Below, piece after piece: positions 1-8,160 of a DNA stretch of 64,000 nucleotides (position 1 is its first letter; each line of letters opens with the position of its first letter). The notes under the pieces were generated by a model. The model made no database searches. It saw nothing but the letters and a program-made list of their open reading frames with translations, and was not told the origin of the DNA. The position numbers and the translations under genes are program-made. Source of the stretch: JBAZOO01 sp041648735 (lineage in GTDB: Bacteria > Verrucomicrobiota > Lentisphaeria > Oligosphaerales > CAITYL01); NCBI GenBank assembly GCA_041648735.1, contig JBAZOO010000001.1, positions 108,526 to 172,525 on the forward strand. Direction: 5' to 3'.

Positions 1-382
1 CGGCCTCACCATAGCCTGGGGCAACGCCCCAGGTTGTTGTCCGATTCCCGATCTCAGCCCCACCGGGGCGGCCTCACCATAGCCTGGGGCAACGCCCCAG
101 GTTGTTCCCGATTCCCGATCTCAGCCCCACCGGGGCGGCCTCACCATAGCCTGGGGCAACGCCCCAGGTTGTTCCCGATTCCCGATCTCAGCCCCACCGG
201 GGCGGCCCCACCATAGCCTGGGGCAACGCCCCAGGTTGTTCCCGATTCCCGATCTCAGCCCCACCGGGGCGGCCCCACCATAGCCTGGGGCAACGCCCCA
301 GGTTGTTGTCCGATTCCCGATCTCAGCCCCACCGGGGCGGCCTCACCATAGCCTGGGGCAACGCCCCAGGTTGTTGTCCGAT
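1..382. repeat. Tandem 67-68 bp palindrome-bearing repeat, about 5.6 units
   Basis: Units begin at 1, 69, 136, 203, 270 and 338, so the period alternates 67 or 68 because of a one-base change after GTTGTT. Each unit carries two short inverted repeats: CTGGGGC-AAC-GCCCCAG and GCCCC-ACC-GGGGC. The array runs off the left edge of the window. The last unit breaks off near 382 and passes into another hairpin-rich segment (383-527). There are no unique spacers, so this is not a CRISPR. It looks like a REP-type extragenic palindromic array. Confidence 0.85.
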
Positions 383-462
383 GGTCAGTTGTGCCCTGGA
401 GGGGCACTTCAACCGGTGGTCTCCCGAGGTTGCGGAAGCCCTTCAGGGTGCAAAACCAATGG
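311..462. repeat. 152-bp dispersed repeat, copy 1
   Basis: This block joins the last palindromic unit to a second motif containing GTGCCC...GGGCAC and a run ending in CAAAACCAATGG. It recurs base for base, as far as I can read, at 9612-9763 upstream of the VanZ-like gene. The long identity over 9 kb points to recent copying or conversion of a noncoding element. Confidence 0.8.
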
Positions 463-567
463 GCCAAGCCGCGATCCCCCGGCTGAAGCCAGGGGCTATA
501 CACCCCGCCCCAGCGGGCGATTGAACGCGCAACTTGCAATCGCGCAAAAAGCCGCCATGGTTACGCC

Positions 568-1743
568 ATGACCATCCCGCGACAAGCCGAAACCCAACTC
601 CGGAAACTCGCCGGACAGTACCCGGTCGTCGCCATTACCGGCCCCCGACAAGCCGGCAAGACCACCCTGGCCCGAACCGTCTTCCCCGGAAAAAACTACC
701 TCTCCCTCGAAAACCCGGACACCCGCTACCTGGCGCAGACGGATCCCCGCTCCTTCCTGGATCGCTGCCGGCAGGGGGCGGTGTTGGACGAAATCCAGCG
801 CTGCCCCGACCTCCTTTCCTATTTGCAAGAACTGGTGGACGCGGAACCGCTGCCGGGCCGCTTCATCCTAACCGGATCGCAGCAGTTCGGCCTGCTTTCC
901 AACCTCACCCAGTCCCTGGCGGGCCGGGTCGCCTTGCTGCAGTTGTTGCCGTTCAGCCTGGCGGAGCGCCGCCAGATCGGGGCCAGCGCCGGACTGCCCA
1001 AGCTGCCGGAGCTCTTGTTCGCCGGATTCTACCCGCCAGTGCATGACCGGCGACTCGAACCCGCCACCTGGTACGCCAACTACGTCCAGACCTATGTTGA
1101 GCGGGACGTGCGCCAGCTTCTCAACGTCAAGGACTTGTCCACGTTCCAACGCTTCCTGCGGCTCTGCGCCGGCCGGTGCGGCCAGCTCCTCAACCTTTCC
1201 CAGCTCGCCAGCGACAGCGGCATCAGCCACACCACCGCCCGGGCCTGGATTTCCATTCTCGAAGCCAGCTACATCCTCTTCCTGCTCCAGCCCCACCACG
1301 AGAACTTCAACAAGCGGCTGATCAAGGCACCCAAGCTCTATTTCCATGACCCCGGCCTTTGCGCCTGGCTGTTGATGATCCAATCGCCGGAACAGCTCGA
1401 CTTGCACCCGGCACGCGGCGCGCTTTTTGAAACCTTCGTGGTGACGGAAGCCCTGAAGTCACGGCTCAACCGGGGCTTGGCCGGCAACCTCTTCTTCTGG
1501 CGTGACCAAGGCGGGCATGAAGTGGACCTGGTTGCCGACCAAGGGCTCAAGCTCTTGCCCGTCGAGATCAAGTCTGGCCAAACCCTTGCCGCCGATTTCT
1601 TCACGGGGCTGGAACGCTGGCGCCGGATTGCCGGCCCGCGCGGCGCTGACCCGCTGCTGGTCTATGGCGGCAACCAAACGCTGCGGCATGGCGCAACCAC
1701 CGTTTTTTCCTGGCATGACCCGGCCTGGCCAGAACTTTTCTGA
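568..1743 (+). CDS. AAA_14 ATPase with C-terminal DUF4143
   Basis: A 391-aa protein. The N-terminal P-loop domain has Walker A GPRQAGKT (residues 25-32) and Walker B AVLDEIQ (about 72-78), followed by a GSQQF sensor-like motif near 110. The C-terminal half matches DUF4143 and carries PD-(D/E)XK-like residues: D320 in EVDLV and E333-I-K335. The family is widespread, often single-copy accessory genes, with no settled cellular role; some members are grouped with defence or toxin-like loci. The length is normal. It stands alone, between the tandem palindrome array and repeat-rich DNA, in keeping with a mobile accessory gene. Start ATG 568 follows no clear ribosome site. Confidence 0.9.
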   Translation: MTIPRQAETQLRKLAGQYPVVAITGPRQAGKTTLARTVFPGKNYLSLENPDTRYLAQTDPRSFLDRCRQGAVLDEIQRCPDLLSYLQELVDAEPLPGRFILTGSQQFGLLSNLTQSLAGRVALLQLLPFSLAERRQIGASAGLPKLPELLFAGFYPPVHDRRLEPATWYANYVQTYVERDVRQLLNVKDLSTFQRFLRLCAGRCGQLLNLSQLASDSGISHTTARAWISILEASYILFLLQPHHENFNKRLIKAPKLYFHDPGLCAWLLMIQSPEQLDLHPARGALFETFVVTEALKSRLNRGLAGNLFFWRDQGGHEVDLVADQGLKLLPVEIKSGQTLAADFFTGLERWRRIAGPRGADPLLVYGGNQTLRHGATTVFSWHDPAWPELF

Positions 1744-2131
1744 CGCACGGTAATCTCGCCGATCCCGGGTCATCTCCCCGACCTTCGTGGTGAAAAATCT
1801 TCCAACCGCTGACTTCCGCTGACCAGCCCGAACCTCAACCTGATCCATTCATGAACCGCTCCCGGTGATTTTCTCCGCGCCCTCCGCGCCTCCGCGGTGC
1901 AAAACCATTCGTGTTGTTTCGTGTGTTTTGACGCTTCGCTGCTGCCTCTGGCCGCCCGTGCCGCTCTCGCGGCGCTGTGGGCAAATCCCCCGTGCCCGTC
2001 GTGCCGTTGGGGTGAATAATTCCAGTTTCCAGTATCATCCCCCGCGGGGATTCAGATCGGTTAGCGGATCGTTAGCGACAGTTAGCGGTTTGAATTTTCG
2101 TCTGTTTCGTGGGGAAAAAAATGGGGGCGCC
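1744..2131. repeat. Intergenic mosaic of dispersed repeats
   Basis: No gene is supported here. The stretch contains pieces that recur elsewhere in the window: AACCTGATCCATTCATGA (again near 15476), TTTTCTCCG..CCTC.GCGCCTCCGCGG (again near 24994), a TTGACGCTTCGC..GGCCGCCCGTGCCG module (again near 3005, 4637 and 4703, and inverted near 15300), a GTTAGCGGATCGTTAGCGACAG module (again near 2967 and 4598) and a TTTCGTGGG module. It ends at the SDR start. Confidence 0.7.
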
Positions 2132-2893
2132 ATGCCTGACCTGACCTTCAGCTTCACCAACCGCCGCTTCATCGTCACCGGCGCCTCCTCCGGCCTCGGC
2201 CGGGAAATCGCCCTGGCCCTGGCCACGGCCGGCGGCGAGGTGCTGGCCATCGCCCGCCGCCCCGACCGGCTGGACACCCTGGCGGCGGCCACGGCGGCTG
2301 GGCCCGGCCGGGTGACCCCCGCGGCGCTGGACGTGCGCGACTTCGCCGCGCTGGCCACCGCCGTGCGCGAGTTTGCGGACTCCGCACCCGTCCACGGCCT
2401 GGTCCATGCTGCCGGCGGCAACGCCTTCACCCCCCTGCGCCAGTTCGATTGGCGGACGGCCGACGCCATCCTCGACACCAGCCTCCGGGCCGGGCTGGAA
2501 CTCTGCCGCCTTTTCGCCCAAAAGGGGATCGGGAGCGACGGCGCCGCCGCCGTCCTGGTCGCCTCCGCCGCCGCCCATTGTGGCCAGGCCGGCTTCGCCC
2601 CCTACAGCGCCGCCAAGGGCGCCCTGGTCGCCGCCGCCCGCTCGCTGGCGCTGGAACTGGTGCCCCGCCGGATCCGGGTCAACACGGTCAGCCCCGGCTG
2701 GATCCCGACGGAACTGACCCGGGAGCTGGCGCGCTTCTACCCGACGGGCGAGGCGGGCATCGCCGCCAACCATCCGCTCGGGCTCGGCACGCCGGCGGAC
2801 GTGGCCCAGGCCACCCTCTTCCTGCTCAGCGACGCCGCCCGCTGGATCACCGGCACCGACCTCGCCATTGACGGCGGCTACGCCGCCCGCTGA
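2132..2893 (+). CDS. Short-chain dehydrogenase/reductase (SDR)
   Basis: A 253-aa classical SDR. The cofactor motif TGASSGLG is at residues 16-23 and the catalytic set is S145, Y158 and K162 (YSAAK). The C-terminus has the usual TG.DLAIDGG ending. The chosen ATG has a G-rich stretch just upstream; the open frame extends further 5' only through repeat DNA, so a longer start is unlikely. With the acyl ligase (3159), the second SDR (4831) and the acyl-carrier-like protein (9164) it forms an apparent acyl-modifying set inside a fucose/exosortase polysaccharide region. A FabG-like 3-oxoacyl reductase role is an inference; a sugar or alcohol substrate is equally possible. Confidence 0.88.
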   Translation: MPDLTFSFTNRRFIVTGASSGLGREIALALATAGGEVLAIARRPDRLDTLAAATAAGPGRVTPAALDVRDFAALATAVREFADSAPVHGLVHAAGGNAFTPLRQFDWRTADAILDTSLRAGLELCRLFAQKGIGSDGAAAVLVASAAAHCGQAGFAPYSAAKGALVAAARSLALELVPRRIRVNTVSPGWIPTELTRELARFYPTGEAGIAANHPLGLGTPADVAQATLFLLSDAARWITGTDLAIDGGYAAR

Positions 2894-3158
2894 ACTTTTT
2901 TCGTCTTCTTTCGGGTGTTTGGTGGGCAAAAAAAATGATTTTGGCTTTGTGGTGGTTTGGGAAAAAGGTCAGCGGATCGTTAGCGACAGTTAGCGGTTTC
3001 AAGATTTGACGCTTCGCCGCGGCCTTTGGCCGCCCGTGCCGCCTTGCGGCGCTGTGGTGGTTTTGTTTTTTTTCGTCTTCTTTCGTGTGTTTCGTGGGCA
3101 AAATGATTTTGGCTTTGTGTTGATTTGTGAAGATTTGTGGGCGAAGGATCGTGGTTCC
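2894..3158. repeat. Intergenic repeat mosaic before the acyl ligase
   Basis: Contains two TTTCG.GTGTTT.GTGGGCAAAA modules (about 2907 and 3078), the GGTCAGCGGATCGTTAGCGACAG module (2967), and the TTTGACGCTTCGCCGCGGCC...GCGGCGC module (3005-3055). The same order recurs before the second SDR at 4536-4820. Confidence 0.75.
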
Positions 3159-4508
3159 ATGATCGATTTTTTGCGGCAACGCTTCCGGGAACGCGGCGAC
3201 GCCCCGGCGATCGTCTGGCGCGACACGGCCTGTTCCTATGCCGCCCTCGCGGCGCGCATCAGCCAATGGCGGGAACGGCTTGCGGAGTTCGCACCGGGCA
3301 CGGTGGTCGGCGTCGAGGCCGATTTCTCGCCCGCCGCCGCGGCGCTGTTCTTCGCCTTGGCGGAAGGGGGGATGATCATCGTCCCCTCTGCCGCGGACCT
3401 GCCCGGGGCGCAGCTCCGCCAGCGGCGCGCGATCGCCCAGGTCGCGGTGGTCCTGCGGCCGGACACGGCCGGGGAGAGCTGGCAAACGGAGCGTTGCCCG
3501 GCCGCGGCGGACACCGCGCCCCATCCGCTCTACGAAACGCTGCGGAGTTCGCGCCATCCGGGACTGGTGCTCTTCTCCTCCGGCTCCACCGGCGAGCCGA
3601 AGGCCATGCTGCACGACCTCGACCGGACTTTCGCCCGGCTCCGGGAGCCCAAGGGGCGGGCCTACCGCGGCATCGCCTTCCTCCTCTTCGACCACATCGG
3701 CGGGATCAACACCCTGCTCCACGTGCTCGCCACCGGCGGCTGCCTCATCACCGTCGCCAGCCGCGATCCGGACGTGGTTCTGGCGGCGGTGGCGCGGCAC
3801 CGGGCGGAACTGCTGCCGACCTCGCCGACCTTCCTCAACCTGGTGCTGCTCAGCGAGGCCTGGAAGCGGCACGACCTCGCCTCCCTGAAGGTCATCAGCT
3901 ACGGCACCGAGCCGATGCCGGAAAGCACCCTGCGCCGCCTCCACGAACTGTTGCCGGCGGTGCGGCTGCAACAGACCTATGGCCTCTCCGAGAGCGGCAT
4001 CCTCCGCATCCAGTCGAAAAGCTCCGATTCGCCGTGGATCAAGCCCGTGCCGGACGGGTACCAGATCCGCATCGTCGCCGGGCAGCTCCAGGTGAAGTCG
4101 GACACCGCCATGCTCGGCTACCTCAACGCGCCGTCACCCTTCACCGACGACGGCTGGCTGCGGACCGGCGACGCGGTGGAGACGGACGGCGAGTACCTGC
4201 GCATCCTCGGGCGGCAGTCCGAGCTGATCAACGTCGGCGGCCAGAAGGTCTATCCGGTGGAGGTGGAGGGGGTGCTGGAGGAGATGCCCAATGTCGCGGC
4301 GGCGGTCGTCTACGGGGAGAGGAACCCGATCACCGGCGCGATCGTCTGCGCCCGGGTGCAACTGGCGCAACCGGAGGAACGAAGTGCCTTCCTCCGCCGG
4401 CTGCGGGAGCATTGCGCCGGCCGCCTGGAGCCCTACAAGATCCCCGTGCGCGTGACCTTCACGGCTGAACCGCTGCACGGCGACCGCTTCAAGAAGCTCC
4501 GGAAATGA
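3159..4508 (+). CDS. AMP-dependent acyl ligase (ANL superfamily)
   Basis: A 449-aa adenylate-forming enzyme, short for the family. The P-loop SSGSTGEPK is near 139-147, the A5-type motif YGLSESG near 274, and the ATP/ribose motif DDGWLRTGD near 329. A hinge GRQSELINVGGQKVYPVEVE lies near 352-371, and the C-terminal lysine motif near DRFKKLRK at the very end. The family activates carboxylic acids as acyl-AMP and passes them to CoA or to a carrier protein. With the nearby DSL-containing carrier protein and two SDRs, an acyl group destined for a surface glycan is a reasonable guess. The ATG start gives the expected N-terminus; the upstream extension is repeat DNA. Confidence 0.88.
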   Translation: MIDFLRQRFRERGDAPAIVWRDTACSYAALAARISQWRERLAEFAPGTVVGVEADFSPAAAALFFALAEGGMIIVPSAADLPGAQLRQRRAIAQVAVVLRPDTAGESWQTERCPAAADTAPHPLYETLRSSRHPGLVLFSSGSTGEPKAMLHDLDRTFARLREPKGRAYRGIAFLLFDHIGGINTLLHVLATGGCLITVASRDPDVVLAAVARHRAELLPTSPTFLNLVLLSEAWKRHDLASLKVISYGTEPMPESTLRRLHELLPAVRLQQTYGLSESGILRIQSKSSDSPWIKPVPDGYQIRIVAGQLQVKSDTAMLGYLNAPSPFTDDGWLRTGDAVETDGEYLRILGRQSELINVGGQKVYPVEVEGVLEEMPNVAAAVVYGERNPITGAIVCARVQLAQPEERSAFLRRLREHCAGRLEPYKIPVRVTFTAEPLHGDRFKKLRK

Positions 4509-4830
4509 TGGGGTGTCTTTTTCCCACAAATCAGTTCGGTTTTTTTCGTGTGTTTCGTGGGCAAAATGATTTTGGCTTTGTGGTGGTTTGGGAAAAAGGT
4601 CAGCGGATCGTTAGCGACAGTTAGCGGTTTCAAGATTTGACGCTTCGCTGCGGCCTTTGGCCGCCCGTGCCGCCTTGCGGCGCCGTGGTGGTTTGGGAAG
4701 ATTTGACGCTTCGCCGCGGCCTTTGGCCGCCCGTGCCGCCTTGCGGCGCCGTGGGTAAAAATTGTTTCGGTTTTTTTCGTGTGTTTCGTGGGCAGAAAAT
4801 GGGTTTGGTGGGCAAAAAAAAGGAGGGCGC
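4509..4830. repeat. Intergenic repeat mosaic with two copies of the GACGCTTCGC module
   Basis: No gene. Two tandem copies of the TTTGACGCTTCGC[T/C]GCGGCCTTTGG module (4637 and 4703) follow the GTTAGC module at 4598, and TTTCGTGTGTTTCGTGGGC occurs near 4544 and 4772. The stretch ends in AGGAGG (4821-4825), a strong ribosome site for the next gene, so the repeat abuts or supplies the leader. Confidence 0.75.
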
Positions 4831-5526
4831 ATGCCAACAATGCTCATAACCGGCAGCCGCAAGGGGATTGGCCGCCAGCTCGCGGAGCATTTCCTGGCCG
4901 CGGGCTGGACCGTGTTCGGCGGCAGCCGGCAGCCCTCGGATTTGCGGCATGAGCGCTACACCCATCTCCAGGCCGACCTGGCCGACGAGGCGGCGGTGCG
5001 CGACCTCTTCGCCACCATCCGCCGCGCCGGCGGCGGCCTGGACGCCCTGCTGAACAATGCCGGCATCGCCAGCATGAACCATTGCCTGCTCACGCCGGGC
5101 GCCGTGGTCCAGCAAATCCTGGGCACCAACGTCACCGGCACCTTCCTCTGCTGCCGGGAGGCGGCCAAGCTGATGCAGCCACGGCAAAGCGGGCGGATCG
5201 TCAATTTCAGCACGGTCGCCGTGCCGTTGCGGCTGGAGGGTGAGGCGGCCTATGCGGCCTCCAAGGCGGCGGTGGAGATGCTGACCCGGATCCTGGCGCG
5301 GGAGCTGGCGGAGTTCGGGATCACCGTCAACGCCGTCGGCCCGGCGCCGGTGGCGACCGACCTGACCCGGGGGGTGCCGGCGGCGAAGCTGGCGGAGCTG
5401 CGCTCGCGGCTGGCGCTCAAGCGCGACTGCACGGTTGCGGAGATCGCGCACGTGGTGGAGTTCTTCCTGGATCCGGCCAGTGCCGCGGTCACCGGCCAGG
5501 TGCTCTACCTCGGCGGCGTCTCCTGA
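4831..5526 (+). CDS. Short-chain dehydrogenase/reductase (SDR)
   Basis: A 231-aa SDR with TGSRKGIG at residues 7-14, an NNAG motif near 71-74, and Y141...K145 (YAASK). It ends TGQVLYLGG. AGGAGG lies 5 bases before the ATG. It resembles FabG-type ketoreductases more than extended sugar epimerases. It is a distant relative of the SDR at 2132, not a recent duplicate. Being placed between the acyl ligase and GDP-mannose dehydratase, it probably acts on an acyl or sugar intermediate of the polysaccharide locus; the substrate is not readable from sequence. Confidence 0.87.
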   Translation: MPTMLITGSRKGIGRQLAEHFLAAGWTVFGGSRQPSDLRHERYTHLQADLADEAAVRDLFATIRRAGGGLDALLNNAGIASMNHCLLTPGAVVQQILGTNVTGTFLCCREAAKLMQPRQSGRIVNFSTVAVPLRLEGEAAYAASKAAVEMLTRILARELAEFGITVNAVGPAPVATDLTRGVPAAKLAELRSRLALKRDCTVAEIAHVVEFFLDPASAAVTGQVLYLGGVS

Positions 5527-5790
5527 TTCCACTTGGAAAAGCCAGCCCCAGGTCATCCACGAATTACACGAAAAGCGCCCCAGCCACTTCCGCCCGGCCG
5601 CCGGCGGATTGCAGTCCACCCGAAACTGGCTATGGTGTTGCCCCGCGCCCGCGCCCCGGCCCCATCCCGTTGGTGTCCAGCCTGTAGGCTGTCTTCCGTG
5701 CCCCGCCCCGCCGCCGGCTGAAGCCTGGACAGCAACGCCCCCACCACCCGTGTCCCCAGTTTCCAGCTTCCAGTTTCCAAGGAGTCCCCG

Positions 5791-6876
5791 ATGAAGAAAG
5801 CCCTGATCACCGGTGTCACTGGCCAGGATGGCGCCTACCTGAGCGAACTGCTGCTGAAGAAGGGGTACGAGGTCCACGGCCTCAAGCGCCGGGCCTCCCT
5901 GTTCAACACGGAGCGCATTGACCATCTCTACCAGGATCCGCACTGCACTGGGCGCAACTTCATCCTGCACTACGGCGACCTCACCGACTCCACCAACCTG
6001 ATCCGGATCGTCCAGGAAGTGCAGCCGGACGAGATCTACAACCTCGGCGCCATGTCGCACGTCAAGGTCAGCTTCGACATGCCCGAATACACGGCGGACG
6101 CGGACGGGGTGGGGACGCTGCGGCTGCTGGAGGCGATCCGGATGCTGGGGCTGGCCGGCAAGACCCGCTTCTACCAGGCCTCCACCTCCGAGCTCTACGG
6201 GCTGGTCCAGGAGACGCCGCAGAAGGAGACCACGCCGTTCTATCCGCGCAGCCCCTACGCCGTGGCCAAGCTCTACGCCTACTGGATCACCGTCAACTAC
6301 CGCGAAGCCTACGGCCTCCACGCCAGCAACGGCATCCTCTTCAACCACGAATCGCCGCTGCGCGGGGAGACCTTCGTCACCCGCAAGATCACCCGCGCCG
6401 TCGCCCGCATCGCCCTGGGGCTGCAGGACTGCCTCTACCTGGGCAACCTCGCCGCCCAGCGCGACTGGGGCCATGCCAAGGACTACGTCCGCGGCATGTG
6501 GCTGATCCTGCAACAGGAACAGCCAGACGACTACGTGCTGGCGACCGGGGTCACGACCCGGGTCCGCGACTTCGTCACCGCCGCCTTTGCCGCGGCCGGG
6601 ATCACGGTCGAGTGGCGTGGCCAAGGCGTGGAGGAGACCGGGAGCGACGCCGCCAGCGGCAAGACGGTCGTCCGCGTTGACCCCCGCTATTTCCGCCCCA
6701 CCGAGGTGGAACTGCTGCTGGGCGACCCCGGCAAGGCGAAGCGCAAGCTCGGCTGGGAGCCGCACTACGACCTGCACGCCCTGGTCCAGGACATGGTCGC
6801 CGCCGACCTCAAATGGGCGAAAAAGGACGACTACCTGAAGCAGGGCGGCTTCGACATCCTCGCCCAGCACGAATAA
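5791..6876 (+). CDS. gmd: GDP-mannose 4,6-dehydratase
   Basis: A 361-aa extended SDR. GVTGQDG at 8-14 binds NADP, TSELYG carries the catalytic Thr/Glu, and Y156...K160 (YAVAK) completes the active site. NHESPLRGETFVTRKI is the family's conserved substrate-loop signature. It converts GDP-D-mannose to GDP-4-keto-6-deoxymannose, the first step to GDP-L-fucose. The partner enzyme fcl lies at 8161, separated by the GxxExxY duplication. AAGGAG at 5780-5785 supports the ATG. Identification is secure. Confidence 0.97.
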   Translation: MKKALITGVTGQDGAYLSELLLKKGYEVHGLKRRASLFNTERIDHLYQDPHCTGRNFILHYGDLTDSTNLIRIVQEVQPDEIYNLGAMSHVKVSFDMPEYTADADGVGTLRLLEAIRMLGLAGKTRFYQASTSELYGLVQETPQKETTPFYPRSPYAVAKLYAYWITVNYREAYGLHASNGILFNHESPLRGETFVTRKITRAVARIALGLQDCLYLGNLAAQRDWGHAKDYVRGMWLILQQEQPDDYVLATGVTTRVRDFVTAAFAAAGITVEWRGQGVEETGSDAASGKTVVRVDPRYFRPTEVELLLGDPGKAKRKLGWEPHYDLHALVQDMVAADLKWAKKDDYLKQGGFDILAQHE

Positions 6877-6939
6877 CCACCTTTTTCCCACGAAACAGCA
6901 ACCAACTTTTTCCCACGAAACACACGAAAAAACACGAAA

Positions 6940-7330
6940 ATGGGAAACGTGAACAGTGATTTGATAATGCCTCAAGAATCTTATGCCATCATGGGGGCAT
7001 GTTTTGATGTTTATACGGAAAAGGGGTGTGGCTTTCTCGAAGCGGTCTACCAAGAATGCCTGGAAACCGAACTGCAACTACGCGGAATTCCTTTTACGGC
7101 ACAACATGAATTGAGGCTCTTCTACAAAGGAAAACCGCTTAAAACAAAATATAAAGCCGATTTACTCTTCCATGAAAAAAATCATTGTCGAGATTAAAGC
7201 CGTTGAACAACTTGCGCCTGAACACGAGGCGCAACTCTTGAATTATCTCCACGCCAGCGGCCTAAGCCTCGGCATTTTAGTCAATTTTGGGCATCATCCC
7301 AAACTTGAATGGAAGCGGTTGGCGCTCTGA
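6940..7330 (+). pseudogene. GxxExxY-family gene, copy 1, frameshifted
   Basis: Nearly identical to the intact gene at 7632-8021 but one base longer. It has seven A residues after CATG at about 7170, where the intact copy has six. The frameshift ends the reading frame at 7197 after about 85 residues, just before the conserved E-I-K of the PD-(D/E)XK-like core, so a truncated product would lack the presumed active site. The rest of the frame continues with few changes to TGA at 7328. Base composition is clearly AT-richer than the neighbouring polysaccharide genes, suggesting transfer. A sequencing error in the homopolymer is the main alternative. Confidence 0.85.
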
Positions 7331-7631
7331 TTTCGTGTTGTTTCGTGTGTTTCGTGGGCAAAAAGGTTCGGCAGCGGTTGATTGTCTGATTCGTGGTGAT
7401 TTGTGGGGTTTCGTGGGCAAAAAGGTTCGGCAGCGGTTGGCGCTCTGATTTCGTGCCCTTTCGTGTGTTTAGTGGGCAAAAAGGTTCGGCAACGGTTGAT
7501 CGTCTGATTCGTGGGGATTCGTGTGTTTCGTGGGCAAAAAGGTTCGGCAGCGGTTCATTGTCTGATTCGTGGGGATTTGTGGCCAAAATGGATTCAAACA
7601 GCAAAATCTACACACACGAAAAAACACGAAA
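7331..7631. repeat. Tandem imperfect repeats with a stray copy of the fcl start
   Basis: About four imperfect units of roughly 60-70 bp built on TTTCGTGGGCAAAAAGGTTCGGCA.CGGTT followed by TGTCTGATTCGTGG.GATT. At 7588-7612 there is a 25-base copy of the first bases of fcl (8161-8185), preceded by the same GGATTTGTGGCCAAA leader. It then runs directly into the leader of the second GxxExxY copy. Confidence 0.8.
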
Positions 7632-8021
7632 ATGGGAAACGTGAACAGTGATTTGATAATGCCTCAAGAATCTTATGCCATTATGGGGGCATGTTTTGAT
7701 GTTTATACGGAAAAGGGGTGTGGCTTTCTCGAAGCGGTCTACCAAGAATGCCTGGAAACCGAACTGCAACTACGCGGAATTCCTTTTACGGCACAACATG
7801 AATTGAGGCTCTTCTACAAAGGAAAACCGCTTAAAACAAAATATAAAGCCGATTTACTCTGCCATGAAAAAATCATTGTCGAGATTAAAGCCGTTGAACA
7901 ACTTGTGCCTGAACACGAGGCGCAACTCTTGAATTATCTCCACGCCAGCGGCTTAAGGCTCGGCATTTTAGTCAATTTTGGGCATCATCCCAAACTTGAA
8001 TGGAAGCGGTTGGCGCTCTGA
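7632..8021 (+). CDS. GxxExxY protein (PD-(D/E)XK_3 family), intact copy
   Basis: A 129-aa protein with the namesake motif in GCGFLEAVYQE (about 26-36) and a PD-(D/E)XK-like core KADLL...IIVEIKA. The C-terminal GLRLGILVNFG strand is typical of the family. Function is not established; the fold suggests a nuclease-like core, and the family is common in PVC and Bacteroidetes genomes. ATG 7632 matches the start of copy 1. The gene is AT-rich relative to gmd and fcl and sits between these two cooperating genes, which marks it as an insertion into the fucose operon. Confidence 0.88.
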   Translation: MGNVNSDLIMPQESYAIMGACFDVYTEKGCGFLEAVYQECLETELQLRGIPFTAQHELRLFYKGKPLKTKYKADLLCHEKIIVEIKAVEQLVPEHEAQLLNYLHASGLRLGILVNFGHHPKLEWKRLAL

Positions 8022-8160
8022 TTTCGTGCCCTTTCGTGTGTTTCGTGGGCAAAAAGGTTCGGCAACGGTTCATTGTCTGATTCGTGGGGATTTGTGGGTT
8101 TCGTGGGCAAAAAGGTTCGGCAACGGTTCATTGTCTGATTCGTGAGGATTTGTGGCCAAA
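8022..8160. repeat. Repeat leader before fcl
   Basis: Two more units of the TTTCGTGGGCAAAAAGGTTCGGCAACGGTTCATTGTCTGATTCGTG family, ending GATTTGTGGCCAAA directly before the fcl ATG. No recognisable ribosome site separates the repeat from the gene. Confidence 0.75.

Noticed and set aside
1..382. Possible CRISPR array
   Set aside because: Units are near-identical across their whole 67-68 bp with no unique spacers and no cas genes nearby; it is a tandem palindromic repeat.
34..571. Small open frames inside the palindromic repeats
   Set aside because: They only read the repeat units in different frames and have no independent start signals.
4630..7077. An 815-residue minus-strand open frame
   Set aside because: Runs antisense through SDR2, gmd and repeats; residues decode as repeat and shadow sequence with no family.
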